A DNA stretch of 42,494 nucleotides from Ignavibacteriales bacterium. Lineage in GTDB: Bacteria; Bacteroidota; Ignavibacteria; UBA10030. The notes under the pieces are model-generated. The model saw nothing but the letters and a program-made list of their open reading frames with translations. It had not been told where the DNA came from and did no database searches. The stretch spans positions 1-42,494 of the forward strand of contig JAPLFQ010000027.1 in assembly GCA_026390595.1 (NCBI GenBank), given 5' to 3'. Of the stretch, positions 7,764 to 16,653 are shown piece by piece (position 1 is the stretch's first letter; every line of letters starts with the position of its first letter). The translations under genes were made by a program, and so were the position numbers.

Positions 7764-7793
7764 GTCCCGACTCTTCCAGTGAAGAGCCGGGAC
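7764..7793 (+). promoter_or_regulatory. Strong hairpin between rplT and pheS
   Basis: GTCCCG-A-CTCTTC (7764-7776) pairs with GAAGAG-C-CGGGAC (7781-7793) around loop CAGT, 12 pairs with one A-C mismatch. No T-run follows directly (the nearest, TTTTGTCTTTTTT, is about 15 bases on), so it is not a standard terminator. A perfect 12-base palindrome GGCACCGGTGCC lies at 7829-7840. The region could be an RNA-processing site or pheST leader. Confidence 0.55.
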
Positions 7794-7866
7794 GGGTTGG
7801 CAGGAAGATTTTGTCTTTTTTGGGTGGCGGCACCGGTGCCTGTGACCCTATTGACGAGCCAATGAT

Positions 7867-8877
7867 ATGACAGAAAAGATCAATGAAGTCCGGAACGCAT
7901 TCGAGACTGAGATCTCCAATGCTTCTACCGACGCTGCGTTGGAGCAGATCCGCGTGAAGTACCTGTCGCGCAACGGAACGATTGCACTTCTGTTCGAAGA
8001 AATGAAAGGCGTTCCCGCGTCTGACAAACCAGCCCTCGGAAAAGTTCTGAACATGCTTAAGGGATCGGCGCAATCTGCTTTCGACGAGAGAAAGAAAACG
8101 CTGAGTGTGGCAGTCGCCAGTCAGGCCGTCAGCATCGATCTGACTCTGCCTGGTCGGCCGAAGCCGATTGGGACGAAACACCCTATCACCCAGACAATGG
8201 ATGAGATCAAGAGCATCTTCGCAAGCATGGGGTTTTCAGTGGCGACCGGACCGGAAATCGAAACAGATTACTACAATTTCGGAGCTCTGAACTTCGCTGC
8301 TGACCATCCTGCGCGTGACATGCAGGATACGTTCTTCATCTCGAAGGATGTGCTGCTGAGGACGCATACATCCCCCGTCCAGATCAGGACCATGGAGAAA
8401 CAGAATCCGCCGGTACGTGAAATCATGCCCGGCAGGGTGTATCGGAACGAAGCGGTGAGCGCCCGTAGTCTTGTCAGTTTTCACCAGATCGAGGGGCTCC
8501 ACGTTGATACGGGAGTCACGTTCAGCGATCTCAAGGGGACGCTGGTTGCCTTTGCGCATCAGTTCTACGGAAACGATGTGAAATTCAAGTTTCGGCCTAC
8601 ATTCTTCCCATTCACGGAACCAAGCGCGGATATGTATATCTCCTGTTTCCTGTGCAAAGGAAAAGGATGCAGAATGTGCAAGTTTGTAGGATGGCTGGAG
8701 TGCCTCGGCTCTGGAATGGTGCATCCCCACGTGCTGAAGAATGTCGGATACGATACGGAGAAGTACACCGGGTTCGCGTTTGGTATGGGCATCGAACGCA
8801 TTGCGTGCCTCCGATACGGTGTGGATGACCTCCGGCTGTTTTACGAAAACGATATCCGATTCCTACAACAGTTCTAA
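7867..8877 (+). CDS. pheS: Phenylalanyl-tRNA synthetase alpha subunit
   Basis: PheS carries the class II catalytic core of the alpha2beta2 enzyme that charges tRNA-Phe. At 336 residues it has the normal bacterial length: N-terminal coiled coil (about 1-85, binds tRNA) and the core from about 100 on, with HPITQTMDEIKSIFASMGF, the motif 2 region VYRNEAVSARS...FHQIEGLHVD and the motif 3 end FAFGMGIERIACLRYGVDDLR. A cysteine cluster (CFLCKGKGCRMCKF) precedes GWLECLGSGMVHPHVL, as in many bacterial PheS proteins. pheT starts 12 bases downstream. Confidence 0.98.
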   Translation: MTEKINEVRNAFETEISNASTDAALEQIRVKYLSRNGTIALLFEEMKGVPASDKPALGKVLNMLKGSAQSAFDERKKTLSVAVASQAVSIDLTLPGRPKPIGTKHPITQTMDEIKSIFASMGFSVATGPEIETDYYNFGALNFAADHPARDMQDTFFISKDVLLRTHTSPVQIRTMEKQNPPVREIMPGRVYRNEAVSARSLVSFHQIEGLHVDTGVTFSDLKGTLVAFAHQFYGNDVKFKFRPTFFPFTEPSADMYISCFLCKGKGCRMCKFVGWLECLGSGMVHPHVLKNVGYDTEKYTGFAFGMGIERIACLRYGVDDLRLFYENDIRFLQQF

Positions 8878-8889
8878 TGACGGTTTATT

Positions 8890-11313
8890 ATGAAGATCTC
8901 CCATGATTGGCTGAAAGAGTGCTTGAGTCTTTCCTTGAGGCCTGCTGCCGTCGCAGACAAACTCTCGATGGTAGGGCTCGAGGTGGCAGGGTTTGAGGAA
9001 CTTGCTGCTCGATTTGATAAGTTCGTAGTCGGCGGAGTCGTGGAGCGATCAAAGCACCCCAATGCAGATCGGCTGTCACTCTGCAAAGTGGACGTTGGGT
9101 CCGAGATGGTTGAAGTTGTCTGCGGGGCTCCGAATGTTGCTGCGGGGCAGAAAGTCGTCGTTGGTCTGGTTGGGGCCGTCATTCCTCGAAATCAGCATGA
9201 TCCTGACGGTAAGCCATTCACCCTGGAGCGGGTACACATACGCGGAGTGCAATCAACCGGGATGATTTGTTCGGAGTACGAACTGGGGCTGGGCGGTGAC
9301 TCCACCGGCATACTCGTCCTGAAAGAGAGTGCGAAACCCGGGACTCCATTTGCGAAGTTCCTGGGATTGACTGACGTGATCTACGATATGGAGGTCACCG
9401 CAAACAGGGGGGACTGGCTCAGTCACATTGGTGTGGCGCGGGAACTCCAAATGCTCACAGGCAAGAAGGCCGCGCTCAAGAAGGTGACTGTCAGGGAAAG
9501 CAAGACACCGACGACGAAACTCGCAACGGTCAAGATTCAAGACAGCGTGAGCTGCCGGCGATATTCGGCAAGAGTCGTCAGAAATGTCACAATGGGTCCG
9601 TCGCCGAAATGGATGCAGGACCGGCTTGAGTCGATCGGAATTCGGCCGATTAACAATATCGTCGATATCACGAACTATGTGCTTATGGAAACCGGGCAGC
9701 CTCTTCATGCGTTCGACTATGACAGGCTGGCCGGGCATGCGATAGTGGTGAAGCGCGCAAGCGAAGGTGATACATTCACGACGCTCGATGGAAAGGAGCG
9801 CGTGCTGAAGTCCGACACCCTGATGATATGCGATCGAGAGAAACCTGTAGCGATTGCAGGCGTGATGGGGGGAGCGAACACGGAGATCAGTGATGAGACG
9901 ACGACTGTTCTGATCGAGAGTGCGAACTTCGATCCGGGGAGCGTGCGGCGTACATCGAAGTATCTTGGTTTGTCTACTGACGCCTCGCAGCGATTCGAGC
10001 GTGGAGTTGACATCGGTATGACAGTGTTTGCTGCCAACCGGGCAGCGCAGCTGATGCAGGAATTAACCGGCGCAGAGATTCTGAAGGGCGGTATTGATTG
10101 TTATCCCAAGAAGTTGCGACCGACCTTTGTTGCTCTGCGCGTCGATCGGGCGAACGCTATCCTGGGGACATCGCTTTCAAAGGCACAAATTGTGTCGTAC
10201 TTGAAGCGATTAGACCTGAAACCGGTCGGGAAGACGAAAGACACTATCAAGTTCCAGGTCCCGTCATTTCGCTACGATATCGAGGAAGAAATCGATCTGA
10301 TCGAGGAGATTGCCCGCGCCTTTGGATATGACAACATTGAGACGAAAACTCGGACAACGGTGGACTTCGGCAAGCCGCTGCGAACGAAATTCCTGCAAGA
10401 TGAAATCCGCAGTTATCTCATCGGAGCGGGCTTCAATGAAATGCTGACCTACAGTCTGCAGGATCGCACAAAGGGCCATCTTATGGGTGACCGAGCCGTA
10501 GAAGTGCTTAATCCGGTCAGTGCTGAAGCTTCCGTTCTGAGGACGAGCCTCGTCCCTGGTGCGTTGACGGTCGTCCAGCACAACAGGTCTCATGGCCGCA
10601 AAGACCTTCGCATGTTCGAAATCGGTAACGTTTTCGGCTTGCGGGGTGAGAAAGCTGGTGAGAATCTGGATGCTTTCCTCGAGGAGGAGCGGATCCTTGT
10701 GGTTTTGTGTGGTCATTCGGGTCCTGCACAATATGGAACTGAGCATCGCAGCACCGACCTTTTTGACCTAAAAGGAGAGGTACAGGCACTGCTGTCCAAG
10801 TTTTGCCTTGACAAATACAGGTTTATTTCTTATGATAGCGCAAGCGCTTTAATTGAAAGTGCTCTAGCAGTTGAAATCAATAGTACTTATGCCGGATTTC
10901 TCGGAAAGGTTGGCAAGTCAATTGTACAAGGATTTGATATTGACGATTCCGTCTTTGTGTGTGAACTCAGTGTGACGGAGTTGCAGAAGGGTTGGGTAAC
11001 CGAGAAAAAGCTTGAGCCGTTGCCGCGGTTTCCAGGGGTGCATCGTGACTTGGCATTTGTCGTCAGCACCGCCACACAACATGGAACTGTGGCCTGGTCC
11101 ATCAGGGAGGCTGGTGGAACCCTGCTCACGGATCTGGTCTTGTTTGATATGTATGTCGGAGATCAGGTTGGGGCTGGAAGTAAAAGCTTAGCATACTCGC
11201 TGGAGTTCCAGCCAATGGATCGCACGTTGACCGATAGCGAAATTGACGCCGTAGTCACTCGGATCGTTCAACATGTCGAATTAACGTGCAACGCGAAATT
11301 GCGTGCGATATAA
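8890..11313 (+). CDS. pheT: Phenylalanyl-tRNA synthetase beta subunit
   Basis: The beta subunit holds the editing site and binds tRNA-Phe. The 807-residue protein shows the usual order: N-terminal EMAPII-like tRNA-binding domain (about 39-150, VVGGVVERSKHPNADRLSLC), B3/B4 editing domain (about 215-385), B5 domain (about 405-480), the catalytic-like core, and a C-terminal FDX-ACB domain (about 712-805, RFPGVHRDLAFVV). The stretch at about 10740-10990 is visibly richer in A/T codons than the rest. No frameshift is seen. A 42-base gap separates it from the next gene's TTG start. Confidence 0.98.
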   Translation: MKISHDWLKECLSLSLRPAAVADKLSMVGLEVAGFEELAARFDKFVVGGVVERSKHPNADRLSLCKVDVGSEMVEVVCGAPNVAAGQKVVVGLVGAVIPRNQHDPDGKPFTLERVHIRGVQSTGMICSEYELGLGGDSTGILVLKESAKPGTPFAKFLGLTDVIYDMEVTANRGDWLSHIGVARELQMLTGKKAALKKVTVRESKTPTTKLATVKIQDSVSCRRYSARVVRNVTMGPSPKWMQDRLESIGIRPINNIVDITNYVLMETGQPLHAFDYDRLAGHAIVVKRASEGDTFTTLDGKERVLKSDTLMICDREKPVAIAGVMGGANTEISDETTTVLIESANFDPGSVRRTSKYLGLSTDASQRFERGVDIGMTVFAANRAAQLMQELTGAEILKGGIDCYPKKLRPTFVALRVDRANAILGTSLSKAQIVSYLKRLDLKPVGKTKDTIKFQVPSFRYDIEEEIDLIEEIARAFGYDNIETKTRTTVDFGKPLRTKFLQDEIRSYLIGAGFNEMLTYSLQDRTKGHLMGDRAVEVLNPVSAEASVLRTSLVPGALTVVQHNRSHGRKDLRMFEIGNVFGLRGEKAGENLDAFLEEERILVVLCGHSGPAQYGTEHRSTDLFDLKGEVQALLSKFCLDKYRFISYDSASALIESALAVEINSTYAGFLGKVGKSIVQGFDIDDSVFVCELSVTELQKGWVTEKKLEPLPRFPGVHRDLAFVVSTATQHGTVAWSIREAGGTLLTDLVLFDMYVGDQVGAGSKSLAYSLEFQPMDRTLTDSEIDAVVTRIVQHVELTCNAKLRAI

Positions 11314-11355
11314 CGTGCGCCCTGTGTGTTTCAGTTAACCTTGAGGAGACCAGCT

Positions 11356-11697
11356 TTGCCAGATCAGCACCTCGAAGCTGAAGTCATAAGTGGCAAAGAA
11401 AGCAAGACGATTGAAACTTCTCTCGAAGCTCTGTGGGAGAAGGCACGTCTCGTTTCTGAAGTGCTCGTCCAGTTGAAAGAGACGAACGGCGTGCTTCAGA
11501 GGAAAGTGGACGATCTCGAAGCTGTCGAGCAGAGTTTGAAAGTGGAGCTTGCAGCGAAAGAACGGGAACTGGAACGCTTGCGTCAGGATGCGCTTCGATT
11601 GCAGTCCAATGGATCGAACATCCTCACGAAAGAAGAAAAGGAGGCACTGAAAGCAAGGATCAAGGACCTCATCGGAAAAATCAATTCACACTTGTAG
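11356..11697 (+). CDS. Coiled-coil protein between pheT and zapA
   Basis: A 113-residue hydrophilic protein, almost wholly heptad-repeat coiled coil from about residue 20 to 85 (LVQLKETNGVLQRKVDDLEA...), then a short helical tail (EKEALKARIKDLIGKINSHL). I choose TTG at 11356 because GAGGAG lies 7 bases upstream at 11343-11348; a GTG at 11326 in the same frame has no ribosome site. No enzyme motif or membrane segment is present. Its size and position directly before zapA make a cell-division or ZapB-like scaffold role possible, but that is inference. Confidence 0.75.
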   Translation: MPDQHLEAEVISGKESKTIETSLEALWEKARLVSEVLVQLKETNGVLQRKVDDLEAVEQSLKVELAAKERELERLRQDALRLQSNGSNILTKEEKEALKARIKDLIGKINSHL

Positions 11698-11781
11698 TCC
11701 TCGTGTTCTTGTTTTGATCGTGGCCATGGCTAGGTCTTTGGGAAATTCACTCGATATCTATCACTCGGTGCGTGCGAGCCT

Positions 11782-12090
11782 ATGAACGGAAAGAGCATTA
11801 AGGTCAAAATCTTCGGTTCAGAGTATCCTCTGCGCGGTGAGAATGAGGATTTTACCAAGAAGATCGCAGCCTATGTGGATACGATGATATCCACAATTCA
11901 TGAGAAGATTCCAGAGCAGCCGCCATTGACTGTTGCGGTGCTTTCTGCTTTGAATATTACCGAAGATCTGATGAAAGAACGAGAACGAAGTCAGCAGTCG
12001 TTGACACATTTGGAGACGGAGATCATCAAGCTGTCGAACTATCTCGACAATTGCCTGGAGGTTGATACAACCGTACCAAAGAGTGATTAG
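11782..12090 (+). CDS. zapA: Cell division protein ZapA
   Basis: ZapA binds FtsZ filaments and crosslinks them in the division ring. The 102-residue protein starts with the family beta-hairpin IKVKIFGSEYPLRGENEDFTKKIAAYVDTMI and continues as the helical dimerisation and coiled-coil part (LTVAVLSALNITEDLMKERERSQQSLTHLETEI). The length is typical. It follows the coiled-coil gene by 84 bases and precedes a structured RNA region, the context in which 6S RNA genes often occur. Confidence 0.9.
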   Translation: MNGKSIKVKIFGSEYPLRGENEDFTKKIAAYVDTMISTIHEKIPEQPPLTVAVLSALNITEDLMKERERSQQSLTHLETEIIKLSNYLDNCLEVDTTVPKSD

Positions 12091-12181
12091 TCTGAATCTC
12101 TCTCGCTTGTTCTTTCTCAACATCAAGACGGTCGGTACTTGATACGAGTTTCCGCACCGTCAGCCGTGATCAAAACTTATT

Positions 12182-12355
12182 AAAGAACCTGACAGTTACT
12201 TTAATAGGGAGCTTGACTCATAAGCGTGGAGCGCACGCCACCTCTTCGCCGCAAGCGGAGATGCCATGCGATGACTCCCGACCTCGTCGGGACGAGCGGG
12301 TAGTGGAAGCGTGAAATGCTTAGGCAGGCACCCACCGTGTTGAATGAGGTTCTTT
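12182..12355 (+). ncRNA. Candidate 6S RNA (ssrS-like) between zapA and rny
   Basis: The intergenic region is closed by a perfect 9-bp long-range stem, AAAGAACCT (12182-12190) with AGGTTCTTT (12347-12355), giving a 174-base RNA. Inside are short hairpins: GCGTG-GAGCG-CACGC (12224-12238), a 7-bp stem TCTTCGC with GCGGAGA (12243-12261, one G-U), and TCCCGAC-CTC-GTCGGGA (12276-12292) near the middle. A closing stem, long weakly paired flanks, about 180 bases of length and a place beside zapA all fit 6S RNA, which binds the sigma-70 RNA polymerase holoenzyme. A run of eight T lies at about 12389-12396. I could not confirm the consensus central bubble. Confidence 0.55.
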
Positions 12356-12421
12356 CAATACACCTTGATCTTCGGCCGACGAGTGCGGTTTTTTTTGCGC
12401 GAGAGTTGACGGAGGAGTTTT

Positions 12422-13984
12422 ATGGAAATCTACATCCTTGTACCGATGGTTGTTGTGTTGTGCGGTGTGATGGTCTACGCCGGCTGGTATCTGAACATCA
12501 GGATGGGACAGAGCAAGATCGGCAGCGCCGAAGAACGCGCGAAACGGATCATCGAAGAAGCGGAAAAAGACGGGAATACGCTCAAACGGGAGAAACTGCT
12601 TGAGGCGAAAGACGAATGGTACAAGCGAAAAAAGGAGTTCGAGAGCGAAGCTCAGTCCAAGAGAAACAAGATGCAGGCCTTCGAAAAACAGCTCATTTCC
12701 CGTGAAGAGAACGTTGATCGAAAACTGGACCTGCTGAGCAAAAAAGAATTGTCATTGCAGGGCCTTGAAAAGGAACTTTCAGAGAAGCGCAAAAGGTTTG
12801 ATGAGAAGGACAAGGAGCTCACCAGGCTCGTTGGCGAAGAAAACGTGCGGTTGGAGCGGATTTCAGGCATAACCCGCGAGGAAGCCAAGAAACAGCTGGC
12901 TGACAACTTGATTGAGACCGTGAAGTCCGAATCTGCCCAAATGATGAAAGAACTGCGCGACAAGGCAAAAGAGGATGCCAAGCGGGAAGCGCAAAAGCTC
13001 ATTGTTCAGGCAATTCAGCGAACAGCTGCGGACCACACGGTAGAAACGACAGTCAGCGTTCTCAACCTCGAGAGTGACGAAATGAAGGGCCGGATCATTG
13101 GCCGAGAAGGGCGAAACATCCGTGCCTTTGAAGCTGCTACCGGCGTAGATGTTATCGTAGATGACACACCTGAAGCCGTTATCCTGTCAGGGTTTGACCC
13201 GTTTCGGCGAGAAGTTGCGCGAGTATCTTTGGAGCGGCTGATAGCTGACGGTCGCATCCATCCGGCGCGGATTGAAGAAGTCGTGGAGAAGGTCAAGAAG
13301 GAGTTGGAAGAGGAAACAGTCCGGACTGGCGAGAACGCACTCCTCGAAGTTGGGTTGCACGGTGCACATGCCGAGATCGTGAAGCATGTCGGAAGAATGA
13401 AGTACCGGTCCAGCTACGGCCAAAACCTGCTTCAACACAGCATCGAAGTGTCCTTTCTGAGCGGCATCATGGCTGCTGAGCTGAACCTTGATGCCACCCT
13501 GGCAAAAAGGGGGGGATTGCTCCATGACATCGGAAAGACGATCGATCGCAGCGTCGAGGGGCCTCATGCCCTTCTCGGATTCGAGCTCTGCAAGAAGTAC
13601 AATGAGCATCCAATCGTCTCCAATGCCGTTGGTTCCCACCACGAAGATATCCCGATGGAGCATGCGATTGCTGCGCTCGTGCAGGCCGCCGATGCTATTA
13701 GTGGTGCGAGGCCCGGTGCACGTCGTGAATCAGTAGAATGGTACGTGAAGCGGCTGGAAAAGCTCGAATCGATGGCGAAATCGTTCAATGGCGTGGTCAA
13801 TACTTATGCTATTCAAGCTGGCAGGGAGATTCGCGTGATCTGCAATCACGACCTCCTCGATGATGCGGCGGCGGACCAATTGTCGCACGAAATTGCCAAC
13901 AAGATCCAGCAGGAGATGGAATACCCGGGTCAGATCAAAGTGACTGTCATTCGGGAATTCCGCTCCGTCGCATTTGCGAAATAG
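12422..13984 (+). CDS. rny: Ribonuclease Y
   Basis: RNase Y is a membrane-anchored endoribonuclease that starts mRNA decay. The 520-residue protein shows the full layout: N-terminal membrane helix (about 4-24), long charged coiled coil (about 35-200), KH RNA-binding domain (GRIIGREGRNIRAFE at about 222-236) and HD hydrolase domain (HSIEVSFLSG at about 340 and the HD pair in LLHDIGK at about 368-369). GGAGGAGTTT precedes the ATG. coaE follows after 50 bases. Confidence 0.97.
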   Translation: MEIYILVPMVVVLCGVMVYAGWYLNIRMGQSKIGSAEERAKRIIEEAEKDGNTLKREKLLEAKDEWYKRKKEFESEAQSKRNKMQAFEKQLISREENVDRKLDLLSKKELSLQGLEKELSEKRKRFDEKDKELTRLVGEENVRLERISGITREEAKKQLADNLIETVKSESAQMMKELRDKAKEDAKREAQKLIVQAIQRTAADHTVETTVSVLNLESDEMKGRIIGREGRNIRAFEAATGVDVIVDDTPEAVILSGFDPFRREVARVSLERLIADGRIHPARIEEVVEKVKKELEEETVRTGENALLEVGLHGAHAEIVKHVGRMKYRSSYGQNLLQHSIEVSFLSGIMAAELNLDATLAKRGGLLHDIGKTIDRSVEGPHALLGFELCKKYNEHPIVSNAVGSHHEDIPMEHAIAALVQAADAISGARPGARRESVEWYVKRLEKLESMAKSFNGVVNTYAIQAGREIRVICNHDLLDDAAADQLSHEIANKIQQEMEYPGQIKVTVIREFRSVAFAK

Positions 13985-14034
13985 CGGCTTTCATAGCTGC
14001 ACTTCGTTGTATCACTTCTTCCGGGGTATTTTTA

Positions 14035-14652
14035 TTGGGTCATATTCTCCGAATTGGTGTAACCGGTGGAATCGGAAGCGGGAAATCGCTTGTCTGTTCC
14101 ACGTTCTCCCGCCTCGGCGTCCCCGTCCTCTCCGCTGATAAGATCGCAAAGGAACTGATGAGCGGCAACGCAACGTTGCGGAAGGCGCTCTTGACGCTGC
14201 TTGGTTCCTCCACCTATCGTAGTAACGGCGAGCTCAATCGCCAGTACGTCGCGTCAACAATCTTCTCGAATCCAGCTCTACACGGTAAGGTCAATGCTCT
14301 TGTACACCCACGAGTTGAAGCTGAAGTCGGAAAGCGGTTTGTGAAGCTGGAGAAGGCAGGAGTCCGGCTCGGTATCGTTGAGGCTGCACTGATCTACGAG
14401 GCAGGATTTGACAAACACCTTGACTATGTGATTGTTGTTGACGCTCCTGAGGCTGATCGGATTCGACGGGTCGTTCGCCGCGACAAGCTCACCGCTGTCG
14501 ATGTCCGGAAACGGATTCGGTCGCAACAGTCGACACAGTCGAAGCTCCGCAAGGCGGATTACGTCGTTCGTAACAACGGATCGATCGATGACCTAAAGGT
14601 GTCGGTCGAATTTCTTCTTTCAATCCTGGAAAACATCGCAGGGACTTTATGA
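14035..14652 (+). CDS. coaE: Dephospho-CoA kinase
   Basis: CoaE phosphorylates dephospho-CoA, the last step of coenzyme A synthesis. The 205-residue protein has the P-loop GVTGGIGSGKS at about 8-18, the DAD-like region LSADKIAKELM, and the HPRVEAEV and VVVDAPEADRIRR motifs of the family. The start codon is TTG at 14035; no ATG exists upstream of the P-loop in frame and the ribosome site (GGGG) is weak. The stop overlaps the argD start by 4 bases (ATGA), so the two are translationally coupled. Confidence 0.93.
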   Translation: MGHILRIGVTGGIGSGKSLVCSTFSRLGVPVLSADKIAKELMSGNATLRKALLTLLGSSTYRSNGELNRQYVASTIFSNPALHGKVNALVHPRVEAEVGKRFVKLEKAGVRLGIVEAALIYEAGFDKHLDYVIVVDAPEADRIRRVVRRDKLTAVDVRKRIRSQQSTQSKLRKADYVVRNNGSIDDLKVSVEFLLSILENIAGTL

Positions 14653-15842
14653 GCGAAGAGCTGAACATGTTTCAGAAGGAAGACAAGTACTTCTTCCACA
14701 CATACAAAAGGTTGGGGCTTGACATCGAGCGGGGAGAAGGTGTTTATCTCTACGCGAAAGACGGAAAGCGATATCTCGACTTCTTCGGCGGTCTTGCCGT
14801 TAATGCGCTCGGATACAATCATTCTGGTATCAACAAGGCGATCATTGATCAGGTCAAAAAGTACATCCACCTCTCGAACTACTACGTTCAAGAACCGCAG
14901 GTAAAGCTTGCTGAGAGAGTGATCAAGGCGTCGGGATTCAAGCGCATATTCTTCGGTAACAGCGGAACTGAAGCTGTGGAAGGAGCCATCAAGGTTGCAC
15001 GCAAATGGGGGAAGACGAACGGCAAGACCGAACTGATCGGCCTGACAAACTCCTTCCACGGACGGACTATGGGAGCGCTCTCTCTCACGGAACGCCAGAA
15101 ATACCGTGAGGGATATGAACCGTTCCTCCAAAATGTATCGCATGTCGGATACAATGACGTGGCTCAACTCCGGGAAGCGGTCAATGACAAGACGCTGGGT
15201 GTGATTCTTGAGTTCATCCAGGGTGAGGGAGGAGTATTTGTAGTCAGCCCGGAGTTCGCGGCGGCGTTGAACGAAATGAGACAGAAGTTCGGTTTTCTTA
15301 TTATCGCCGATGAAATTCAGTCGGGCATCGGGCGGACGGGAAAATTTTTCGCGTTCGAGCACTTCGGCGTTCGTCCTGATATTGTGGTGATCGCTAAAGC
15401 GATCGGAGGCGGTTTACCTCTTGGTGCGTTTTTGGGCGACGATCGTGTCGCCGATGTGCTCTCCTACGGTATGCATGGTACCACGTTTGGCGGAAACCCT
15501 GTGGCATGCGCTGCCGGAAACGCCGTCCTCGATGAGGTCCTTGACAAAGGACTTATGCAGAAAGCCGGAGAGACGGGTGAGTATCTGAGGAAGCGTTTCT
15601 TGGACTTGAAGACGAAATTTCCTGCGTTCATACAGGATGTACGAGGCCATGGATGCATGCTTGGAGTCGATCTCACGCAAGATGGCCAGCCTGTCGTCGA
15701 TCAATTGCAAGAGCGGGGGATACTGGTCAATTGCACACATCAGACGGTCTTGCGTTTCTTGCCCCCCTACATTGTGACACAAGAGCATTGCGATACGATG
15801 CTCGAGGAACTTGGAGATGTCCTGAGCGGCATCCTGAAGTAG
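14649..15842 (+). CDS. argD: Acetylornithine/ornithine-type aminotransferase
   Basis: A 397-residue class III PLP-dependent aminotransferase. The closest role I recognise is acetylornithine aminotransferase of arginine synthesis; succinyl-ornithine, LysW-type or GABA-like substrates cannot be excluded. It contains GNSGTEAVEGAIKVARKW (phosphate binding), SFHGRTMGALSLT, the IADEIQSGIGRTGKFFAFEHFGV signature, and the PLP lysine K250 in VIAKAIGGGLPLGAF. The length fits ArgD. No other arginine gene is nearby. It overlaps coaE by 4 bases. Confidence 0.82.
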   Translation: MSEELNMFQKEDKYFFHTYKRLGLDIERGEGVYLYAKDGKRYLDFFGGLAVNALGYNHSGINKAIIDQVKKYIHLSNYYVQEPQVKLAERVIKASGFKRIFFGNSGTEAVEGAIKVARKWGKTNGKTELIGLTNSFHGRTMGALSLTERQKYREGYEPFLQNVSHVGYNDVAQLREAVNDKTLGVILEFIQGEGGVFVVSPEFAAALNEMRQKFGFLIIADEIQSGIGRTGKFFAFEHFGVRPDIVVIAKAIGGGLPLGAFLGDDRVADVLSYGMHGTTFGGNPVACAAGNAVLDEVLDKGLMQKAGETGEYLRKRFLDLKTKFPAFIQDVRGHGCMLGVDLTQDGQPVVDQLQERGILVNCTHQTVLRFLPPYIVTQEHCDTMLEELGDVLSGILK

Positions 15843-15884
15843 ATCCAGGTTTTCGTGAATTGTCTAACGACTTGAAAGGACTCG

Positions 15885-16553
15885 ATGAAGATCAGATGGT
15901 TCGTTTGCATTCTGACGCTTAGCCTTGCCGGAGCTTCACTTGCACCAGGACAGTTCCAAATTGCCGTGGGTCCCGCGGTGGGGGGAAACTATAACGAGCA
16001 TACAGGAACGGAACTCCCGGGAAAGGCAACTGGGGTGGGTGTCATAATTGGCGGACAGGCGAATCTCTCTTTCACAGGGTCCATTGGATTGCTCGCGACG
16101 ATATCGTTCGACAACAGAATTGGGAAGATCACGTACTCGGGGACGGACGGAGTAATCGACTATTCATCCGACGCATCCGTGACGGTTGCCTATCTTTCGA
16201 TCGAGCCTCTTTTCAGATACACGCTCCCGAACCGGCCATTCTATTTCGTTACCGGACCGAGTATTGGATTTCCCGTACAGGGGAAGTCTGAAACGACAAC
16301 CCAAATTCTTACTCCTGGTTACAGTTTCTCTAATGGCTATGCTGTCCAGACTGTAAACACAGGAATCGAGGACATGAAAGTTCGCTTCGAGTGGAAGATC
16401 GGCGGGGGGTATGTTTTTCAGATCGACAAAAAGACCGCTGTGAGCATGCATCTCGTGTACAGCCGGGGATTTACAGATATTGTGGACAAGCTTGATTGGC
16501 GGGTGAACTCGATATCGTTCCTGGGCAGTTTTCAGTTTACGCTCGGCAAATAG
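15885..16553 (+). CDS. Outer-membrane beta-barrel protein (PorT-like)
   Basis: A 222-residue protein with a signal peptide (about 1-22, MKIRWFVCILTLSLAGASLAPG) followed by alternating beta strands rich in glycine and aromatic residues, ending in SFLGSFQFTLGK. This is the form of small 8- to 10-strand outer-membrane barrels (OMP_b-brl/PorT group) common in Bacteroidota and relatives. The function is unknown. GAAAGGA precedes the ATG, and it lies 42 bases after argD. The terminal strand ends in Lys rather than an aromatic residue. Confidence 0.78.
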   Translation: MKIRWFVCILTLSLAGASLAPGQFQIAVGPAVGGNYNEHTGTELPGKATGVGVIIGGQANLSFTGSIGLLATISFDNRIGKITYSGTDGVIDYSSDASVTVAYLSIEPLFRYTLPNRPFYFVTGPSIGFPVQGKSETTTQILTPGYSFSNGYAVQTVNTGIEDMKVRFEWKIGGGYVFQIDKKTAVSMHLVYSRGFTDIVDKLDWRVNSISFLGSFQFTLGK

Positions 16554-16653
16554 AGGTTTCCCAGATCGTAGGGGGTTTTGAAGTCGAGTCGTTGGCGGGC
16601 AGTCAGTCCTCATTGTGACAACAGCGCATTGTCGGTACCACATCAGGAGTCTT

